Shown here: positions 58,941 to 64,000 of the stretch, piece by piece | How the letters are laid out: every line of letters starts with the position of its first letter | Numbering within the stretch: the first letter of the stretch is position 1 | NCBI GenBank assembly: GCA_963797765.1 | Contig: CAWCQU010000003.1 | Span: 744,001-808,000, forward strand | Origin: JBGPTK01 sp963797765 | GTDB taxonomy: Bacteria > Acidobacteriota > Terriglobia > Acidiferrales > UBA7541 | DNA length: 64,000 nt | Direction of reading: 5' to 3' | Position numbers and translations under genes: made by a program | Notes under the pieces: model-generated | What the model was told of the DNA's origin: nothing | Database searches by the model: none | The model's input: only the letters and a program-made list of their open reading frames with translations

Positions 58941-59732
58941 TCAGCGTTTAAATTCAAACCAGAATTCCACGTTCACGAACGATCCGGAATAATCATTGGG
59001 CAGCGGTTGAAACGGACTCGATTCCTGGATCGCGCGAATCGCTGATCGATCCACCGACTGATTTCCGCTGGATTGTAAGATTTGGGGATTCGCCACTGAT
59101 CCATTCTTCACGATCTGGAACGCGACCACCATTCGCGGCGCATTGCGAATATTAGGGTCCACGGTGGATTGTTGCCAATTGCTGCTGATTCTGCGCTGCA
59201 CTGCTTCCACATACCACGAATAACGCGCGCCAAAATTTCCCGCGCCTGGCCCGCTGACTCCCAGGCCTGCCGCAGTAGTCCCCGAGCCCATGGCGAATGT
59301 GGACGTGGGCATCGAAGGAGTGCCGCCTCCTCCGTACGGGACGGCATTTTCAGGGGGAGGAGTGGGATTAGGGAGAACCTTGGAAGGGCGCGTAACGTAT
59401 TTCGGGGGCTTGTTCTTCTCAAATTTCGGTATCGGTGTGGCGTCGGCAGGAGGCGGGATTTTCGGAACGGGCTCGGATTTGTAAAGCCCCTTTGATTCGT
59501 CCACTACGGGGTTGCTGGTGATCACTGGAGGAGTGGGCAAGGGAATTGCCGGAGTGCTTCCCACCAAGCCGATGGTCATGGAGCCGCCGCCTGGGCCGCC
59601 CCAGGTGTCGCCGCGATGCGAGTTTATCGTGGAAATTGCCAGTGCCACGAAAAGCGCCGTGTGGAAGGCCACTGAATAGCCAAGTGGGCCTTTCAGGCTT
59701 ACAGGCGCAGGATAGTTGGGATTCAGATGCAT
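58941..59732 (-). CDS. tolA: TolA/TonB-like energy transducer
   Basis: 263 residues from ATG 59732, one base after the ExbD/TolR stop. One N-terminal membrane helix (YSVAFHTALFVALAISTI), a Pro-rich periplasmic spacer (PPVITSNPVVDESKGLYKSE; PTPPPENAVPYGG) and a C-terminal TonB/TolA domain (YSWYVEAVQRRISSNWQQST; MVVAFQIVKNGSVANPQILQ). Links the inner-membrane motor to TolB/Pal. Named TolA from operon position; by sequence TonB-like is equally possible. Confidence 0.88.
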   Translation of the reverse strand: MHLNPNYPAPVSLKGPLGYSVAFHTALFVALAISTINSHRGDTWGGPGGGSMTIGLVGSTPAIPLPTPPVITSNPVVDESKGLYKSEPVPKIPPPADATPIPKFEKNKPPKYVTRPSKVLPNPTPPPENAVPYGGGGTPSMPTSTFAMGSGTTAAGLGVSGPGAGNFGARYSWYVEAVQRRISSNWQQSTVDPNIRNAPRMVVAFQIVKNGSVANPQILQSSGNQSVDRSAIRAIQESSPFQPLPNDYSGSFVNVEFWFEFKR

Positions 59733-59733
59733 C

Positions 59734-60156
59734 TTAATTTGTTTGCGGCCGCTCGCTGAGCGGCTGCGTAACCACGTTGACGTTCTTGATTCCGGCCTGG
59801 CGCAAAGCATCGACCACAGTAGTAAAGCTGCCAAAGGGAACTGTCTCATCGCAGCGGACGTAGACAGCCTGGTTCTTTGCGCCGGACGATTTTGCGCGGA
59901 CGGCGTCGCCGAGCTGGTGGATATTCACGGGCTGGTCGTTGAGGTACAGGCGCTGGGCGCGATCCATGGTGACGATCAGGCGCACTTCGTTGAGTTCCTT
60001 TACGGTCTTTGTTTTCGGAAGATCCACTTCGATGCCGGATTGCAAAATCGGCGCGGTAATCATGAAAATCACGAGAAGCACCAGCATCACGTCCACGAAG
60101 GGGACGATGTTGATGTCGGAAAGAGACGTGGCGGTATGTTTCGAGACTTGTGGCAC
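59734..60156 (-). CDS. tolR: ExbD/TolR biopolymer transport protein
   Basis: 140 residues. A membrane helix with the conserved Asp (INIVPFVDVMLVLLVIFMIT) and a periplasmic domain (GIEVDLPKTKTVKELNEVRL; VYVRCDETVPFGSFTTVVDA). Proton-motive-force stator component with the ExbB/TolQ protein encoded 24 bases upstream. Confidence 0.94.
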   Translation of the reverse strand: MPQVSKHTATSLSDINIVPFVDVMLVLLVIFMITAPILQSGIEVDLPKTKTVKELNEVRLIVTMDRAQRLYLNDQPVNIHQLGDAVRAKSSGAKNQAVYVRCDETVPFGSFTTVVDALRQAGIKNVNVVTQPLSERPQTN

Positions 60157-60180
60157 AGGAATTTGTTCCCTAGCTGTACA

Positions 60181-60846
60181 TCAGCTGTACATCGTTTCGA
60201 TTTTCGAGACGAATTCCATGGCAAAATTATCCAGACGAGTAGCAATCCCGCGAATGTTATTCAAATAATGGTTGTAAGCGATTACGGCCGGAACCGCGGC
60301 GAAAAGGCCGGCGGCAGTGGTGACCAACGCCTCGGCGATTCCCGGGGCTACCGCGCGCAGAGTGGCTGCCCCGGCTTCCCCCAGGCCCGAAAATGCGTCC
60401 ATTACGCCCCAAACGGTTCCAAACAGGCCGATGAAGGGTGTAACGGAACCGCAGGTAGCCAAAAATGGCATCCATTTTTCCATGCCGCGAACTTCTTCGG
60501 CGGAGGCCAGGTGCATTTCCACTTCGATCGCATGCGGATTCTTTAACTTACCGGTAGGAGGGTTGCCGGTGGAAAGCTGCGCTTGCATTTCATGCACGCC
60601 CGCTTCATAGACGCGGACCAGGGGCGAATCGCTGGCGGCAGCGCGCACGGTACGGGGGTCGGGAAGCCCGCCGGCTCGAAACATCTGCAAAAATTTGCGG
60701 CTGTGCGATTCCAGCCGTCCGAAGAGCGCCCATTTTTGAAAGATTACCGCCCAGGAAACCAATGAGAAAAACAGGAGAATTAGCAGGACGACTCGCGCGA
60801 CCCAACCGGTTTGCAATATTAGAGTTTCCAGCCGGCCTTCGAACAA
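60181..60846 (-). CDS. tolQ: MotA/TolQ/ExbB proton channel protein
   Basis: 221 residues from a TTG at 60846 (start uncertain: the frame is open a little further upstream, where an AGGGGG lies at about 60876-60881). Three membrane helices: VARVVLLILLFFSLVSWAVI; FLATCGSVTPFIGLFGTVWG; ALVTTAAGLFAAVPAVIAYN, the TolQ/ExbB signature. First gene of the tolQ-R-A-B-pal-cpoB operon. Confidence 0.93.
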   Translation of the reverse strand: MFEGRLETLILQTGWVARVVLLILLFFSLVSWAVIFQKWALFGRLESHSRKFLQMFRAGGLPDPRTVRAAASDSPLVRVYEAGVHEMQAQLSTGNPPTGKLKNPHAIEVEMHLASAEEVRGMEKWMPFLATCGSVTPFIGLFGTVWGVMDAFSGLGEAGAATLRAVAPGIAEALVTTAAGLFAAVPAVIAYNHYLNNIRGIATRLDNFAMEFVSKIETMYS

Positions 60847-60911
60847 AAATACCGCGATCCCAAAAATTGTTGACCCCCTAAGGAAACAAGGTTCACTGCC
60901 AACCGGAAACT

Positions 60912-60941
60912 ACCGTAGCACACGCCAATTCACACGGTCAA
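60912..60941 (-). promoter_or_regulatory. candidate promoter of the tol-pal operon
   Basis: Minus strand: -35 TTGACC (60936-60941), 18-bp spacer ending TGTGC, -10 TACGGT (60912-60917). The predicted start is about 60 bases before tolQ. Confidence 0.45.
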
Positions 60942-61103
60942 ACAATACAGCCCCTGTAAGTAAGATGCACCCGCTACCTCTTGCGACACACCTTCCATAC
61001 GGTTTTCGCCGCTGTGCCGGCTCGTCCGCTTGAACGGAGCGGGAAATGGCAGAAATTCGGAGGAAAAGTGCCGCGCCTTGAATTCCCACGCGACAATATC
61101 GCC

Positions 61104-61114
61104 TGTGCTAGACT
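61104..61114 (+). promoter_or_regulatory. extended -10 element before miaB
   Basis: TGTGCTAGACT (TAGACT at 61109-61114) ends 24 bases before the miaB ATG. No -35 match. Confidence 0.4.
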
Positions 61115-61138
61115 GTGCATCGGATTGAACAACGGAGC

Positions 61139-62545
61139 ATGACGAAACAGATCGATGTTCGGCTGGATTCGCTGGCAGGCCTGCCATTGACCGCGCCTTC
61201 GCCCGCTGTTTTGTCTGTCCCCGGCGGGGGGAAGCGGTTCTTTCTTGAGACGTTCGGATGCCAGATGAACGATCATGATTCCGAAAAGGTCGCGGGGGTG
61301 CTGATGGCGCGCGGATACCAGCCCGTGCCGTCGCCCGATTCTGCCGACGTGATCCTATTCAATACCTGCAGCATCCGCGAAAAAGCGGCGCACAAGGTTT
61401 TTTCGCGCCTGGGAGTGCTGCGTCCCGAACCGGGCGGCCCGCCTCAAAACAAGATAATCGGAGTGCTGGGCTGCGTGGCGCAGCAGGAAGGCGAGGAAAT
61501 TTTCGAGCGCGCGCCGTGGGTGAGCCTGGTTTGCGGCTCCGCGAGCTATCGCAAGCTGCCGGAACTGATTGACCAGCTTGAAGCGGGCGGACGGCGCGTG
61601 AGCGGGTTGAGCCTGGATACGGACGAGACATTCGAGACCGAGTTCACGCGGCGCGATAATCCGTTGCGCGCGTACATCACCATCATCGAAGGCTGCGATT
61701 ACGCCTGCGCCTATTGCGTGGTGCCGCATACTCGCGGGCCGGAACGCAGCCGCGAAAGCGCCGCCGTTCTGGCGGAAGTGCGCCGACTGGCGGACCTGGG
61801 CTACAGCGAAGTGCAGCTCTTGGGACAGACGGTGAATTCGTACCGCGATCCTTCGCCGCGCGGGATGAACTTTGTGGAGTTGCTGGTAGCGGTGGGAGAG
61901 GTGCAAGGGATCAAACGGGTCAGGTTCATGACTTCTCATCCCAATGATTTCCATCGCGAGATCGTGGAAGCCATCGACGCGTATCCTTCGTTGTGCAATC
62001 ACATTCACCTGCCGGTGCAATCGGGATCGAATGAAATCCTGCGGGCTATGGGACGTACTTACACGCGCGAGGAATATCTCGAAAAAATTGGATGGATTCG
62101 CGGTGCGCGGCGGCCCAGCAGTGTTACGGGCGATGTGATCGTCGGATTCCCCGGCGAGACTGTGGCCCACTTCGAAGAGACGCTCACGCTGCTCGATGCC
62201 GTTCAATACGACGGACTTTTTGCATTCAAATACTCGCCGCGGCCCAATACCCCCGCGCAGCATATGGCGGACGCAATTCCCGAGGAAGAGAAGAGCAGGC
62301 GGCTTGCCATTGTGCAGGATCGCCAGCGCAGCATCCAGACCGCGCGCAACGAAGCGCTGGTCGGGGAATCGTTCGAAGTGATGGTGGACATATACCACGC
62401 CGCACGCGGGCAGTGGGCAGGTCGCACTACAAGCAACCGGATGATTAATTTCACTTCGCCGAACCAAAATCTTTTGGGAGAATATCTAATAACCAAGGTT
62501 ACGCGAGCTGGTCCGAATAGTTTGGCCGGCGAGCACGTCGTCTAG
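61139..62545 (+). CDS. miaB: tRNA-2-methylthio-N6-dimethylallyladenosine synthase MiaB
   Basis: 468 residues from ATG 61139. N-terminal UPF0004 domain with Cys residues in FFLETFGCQMNDHDSEKVAG, FNTCSIREKAAHKV and GVLGCVAQQEG (auxiliary Fe-S cluster); radical-SAM motif C-x3-C-x2-C in IIEGCDYACAYCVVPHTRG; C-terminal TRAM domain (RTTSNRMINFTSPNQNLLGE). Methylthiolates i6A37 of tRNA. The N-terminus is about 35 residues longer than in E. coli. Thirty-one bases before the next gene. Confidence 0.93.
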   Translation: MTKQIDVRLDSLAGLPLTAPSPAVLSVPGGGKRFFLETFGCQMNDHDSEKVAGVLMARGYQPVPSPDSADVILFNTCSIREKAAHKVFSRLGVLRPEPGGPPQNKIIGVLGCVAQQEGEEIFERAPWVSLVCGSASYRKLPELIDQLEAGGRRVSGLSLDTDETFETEFTRRDNPLRAYITIIEGCDYACAYCVVPHTRGPERSRESAAVLAEVRRLADLGYSEVQLLGQTVNSYRDPSPRGMNFVELLVAVGEVQGIKRVRFMTSHPNDFHREIVEAIDAYPSLCNHIHLPVQSGSNEILRAMGRTYTREEYLEKIGWIRGARRPSSVTGDVIVGFPGETVAHFEETLTLLDAVQYDGLFAFKYSPRPNTPAQHMADAIPEEEKSRRLAIVQDRQRSIQTARNEALVGESFEVMVDIYHAARGQWAGRTTSNRMINFTSPNQNLLGEYLITKVTRAGPNSLAGEHVV

Positions 62546-62576
62546 AACCGTTTTCTAGAGTCCTGGGGAGGCCCCG

Positions 62577-63062
62577 ATGGAAGTGGAGGTCAAAATACGT
62601 GGGTTGATGATGGACCCGGTGACCAATATGCCCGTCGTAGTGCTAAAAGAAAGCCAGGGAGCCGCGATTCTGCCGATCTGGGTGGGAATTTACGAGGCCA
62701 ACGCGATCGCCCTGGAGATCGAAAAGGTGCAAACGCCCCGCCCCATGACCCATGACCTGCTGAAAAATGTGCTGATCGGTCTGAATGTGCATGTGCAGCG
62801 CGTGGTGGTGTGCGACCTGAAGGAAGATACTTTTTACGCGCTGATCTGGATGGAGCGCGACGGCGAAACCATGTCGCTCGATTCCCGGCCGAGCGATGCA
62901 CTGGCACTGGCGCTTCGCCTGGATTGCCCGATCTATGTAGAAGATGAAGTTCTGAAGAATTCCAAGATGTCCTCCTCCGCCACCGAGAAAAGTTCCAATG
63001 AGGAACTGCGCAAGTGGCTTGAAAACTTGAACGACGAGGATTTGGGCCGCTACAAGATGTAG
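62577..63062 (+). CDS. bifunctional nuclease family protein (DUF151)
   Basis: 161 residues: MEVEVKIRGLMMDPVTNMPV, VVLKESQGAAILPIWVGIYE, ANAIALEIEKVQTPRPMTHD and SLDSRPSDALALALRLDCPI, the full DUF151/BFN signature. Plant members show DNase/RNase activity; bacterial roles are poorly defined. Commonly found beside miaB, as here, and probably co-transcribed. An unstructured Ser/Glu tail ends the protein. Confidence 0.93.
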   Translation: MEVEVKIRGLMMDPVTNMPVVVLKESQGAAILPIWVGIYEANAIALEIEKVQTPRPMTHDLLKNVLIGLNVHVQRVVVCDLKEDTFYALIWMERDGETMSLDSRPSDALALALRLDCPIYVEDEVLKNSKMSSSATEKSSNEELRKWLENLNDEDLGRYKM

Positions 63063-63087
63063 GTAGCACAGCCACTCCTGGCTGTGC
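63063..63087 (+). repeat. dispersed palindromic repeat family D (D2)
   Basis: GTAGCACAGCCACTCCTGGC, then TGTGC, directly after the DUF151 stop codon (TAG at 63060-63062). Matches the pair at 37051-37125. It is followed by GATTTTGAATATCGC, which resembles the beginning of the 37-nt unit (TGTGCGATTTT). Confidence 0.75.
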
Positions 63088-63247
63088 GATTTTGAATATC
63101 GCATTTTGAGTCTTTCCCAATCTCCATTTTTCCCTTGCAGTTAACCCCATACTCCCATTACAGTTTGCCTACCCGTAGGGGGCTCGGCGAAATCTCCGCC
63201 AACTGTTGGAGCGTACGCCACCTGCAAGCACGGACGGGGGCAAAAGC

Positions 63248-64000
63248 TTGGCGTGTATACTCTCGGTTGCTAACCAAAAAGGCGGAGTGGGTAAGACTAC
63301 GACAGCGATTAATCTCGCCGCCGCTCTAGCCCTGCGCAAAAAGAAAACTCTGCTGATCGATCTCGATCCACAATCCAATTCTTCCATCGCTTTTTTCGAC
63401 CTGGCCGAAGTGCAGGTTTCGATGTACGACGTGTTTTCTTCACCTCCGACGGAATTGGCGAAAGTGATCCGTCCGACGAAGGATCCCAACCTGTTCGTGG
63501 CTCCCGCGCGGCTGGCGCTGGCCAAGCTGGAGCAGATGCTCGCCGGGCAATTCGATGCGCCCTTTAAATTGAAAGACGCGCTCACCCCGGTTCAAAAAGA
63601 TTACGATTACATCGTCATGGATACGCCGCCATCGCTGGGCATCCTGACGGTAAACGCGCTGGTAGCCTCGACGCACCTGCTGGTTCCCATCCAAGCAGCC
63701 TACTTCGCGATTGAAGGCACCGACGATTTGCTGGAAACTTACGCGCGCATTCGAGCCCGTCCTAACCCCGATTTGAAAGTTCTCGGGGTCGTGATCACTC
63801 TGTTTGACAAACGCACCAACATTTCACGCGATACTCACGAACAGATTCGCGCTGTGTTTGGCAACGCACTGTTTAAGACGCGAATCAGCAAGAACGTGCG
63901 CCTGGAGGAGAGCCCGGCCTACAAGGAGACGATTTTCTCCTTTGCTCCCAAGTCCACCGGCGCCGACGAGTATCGCAAGCTTGCCCAGGAGGTTGTACAA
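63248..64000 (+). CDS. parA: ParA/Soj-family partition ATPase (3' end outside the window)
   Basis: 251 residues visible from TTG 63248 (GGGGG seven bases upstream). Deviant Walker A of ParA: ANQKGGVGKTTTAINLAAAL, A' box LLIDLDPQSNSS, Walker B IVMDTPPSLGILTVNAL, and further GVVITLFDKRTNISRDTHEQ. It would work with ParB and parS in chromosome segregation; parB is expected just beyond the right edge. No ATG or GTG gives a full N-terminus, hence TTG. Confidence 0.93.
   Translation, partial: MACILSVANQKGGVGKTTTAINLAAALALRKKKTLLIDLDPQSNSSIAFFDLAEVQVSMYDVFSSPPTELAKVIRPTKDPNLFVAPARLALAKLEQMLAGQFDAPFKLKDALTPVQKDYDYIVMDTPPSLGILTVNALVASTHLLVPIQAAYFAIEGTDDLLETYARIRARPNPDLKVLGVVITLFDKRTNISRDTHEQIRAVFGNALFKTRISKNVRLEESPAYKETIFSFAPKSTGADEYRKLAQEVVQ

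Overview
The window looks like a chromosomal segment of an acidobacterium (Acidobacteriota, Terriglobia/Koribacter-like). This is inferred, not searched. The grounds are: a double-membrane envelope toolkit (LptE, LolA, full Tol-Pal), CarD, a phoH-ybeY-CorC/HlyC-era block, two sigma-54 activators, type IV pilus genes with an acidobacterial-style PilM/N/O operon, moderately high GC, and many small dispersed palindromic repeats between genes. I see no tRNA, rRNA or CRISPR array.

Layout. 0.3-7.4 kb: carD (minus), then tsaB, rimI, a DUF465 gene, psd, pssA, an Asd-like gene, lptE and holA (plus), closed by rpsT (minus, with promoter and terminator). 7.7-14.4 kb: a frameshifted TPM-domain gene, a nucleotidyltransferase-fold gene, lemA, then phoH, ybeY, a CorC/HlyC transporter and era. 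14.5-19 kb: minus-strand operon of a HhH-GPD DNA glycosylase and an NtrY/NtrX-like two-component pair. 19.2-36.3 kb: a large type IV pilus region: pilB, pilT, pilC, pilS, pilR, two tandem pilins each with a sigma-54 promoter, a lolA-like gene, then a second assembly module (PilC/GspF, PilB/GspE, PilM, PilN, PilO, a PilP/GspC-like protein and a low-complexity-tailed pseudopilin). 36.3-38.1 kb: lytic transglycosylase and a frameshifted HAD phosphatase. 38.1-42.0 kb: an accessory patch of repeats, a damaged IS200/RAYT-type transposase and small unknown genes, bracketed by a 108-bp inverted repeat pair. 42.0-51.7 kb: a beta-rich unknown protein, thrC, a broken AlaX-like gene, a small lipoprotein/membrane pair, nfo, leuS and guaA. 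51.7-53.8 kb: XRE regulator, ECF sigma factor, zinc-type anti-sigma factor and a Spy-like protein. 54-60.8 kb: a lone ABC ATPase, ssb, and the Tol-Pal operon (tolQ-R-A-B-pal-cpoB, minus). 61.1-64 kb: miaB, a bifunctional-nuclease-family gene and a ParA ATPase cut by the window edge.

How the parts work together. PilS/PilR sit next to two pilin genes that carry textbook -24/-12 promoters, so pilin transcription is probably RpoN-dependent. The first pilB-pilT-pilC set supplies extension, retraction and the platform; the second set lacks a retraction ATPase and a visible secretin and may serve a separate pilus or secretion machine. The Tol-Pal, LptE, LolA and phospholipid genes belong to envelope maintenance.

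The most unusual signal is non-coding. Three unrelated dispersed palindrome families (called A, B and C here) each occur both as a simple hairpin and as a version whose loop holds an extra hairpin of form CCCGA(T/C)-N7-(A/G)TCGGG. A 37-nt two-hairpin unit of this kind occurs at three places, once inside a transposase gene. In addition, at least nine single-base reading-frame breaks occur, mostly between 37.7 and 49.6 kb and including the essential leuS gene, so sequence error must be considered before calling pseudogenes.
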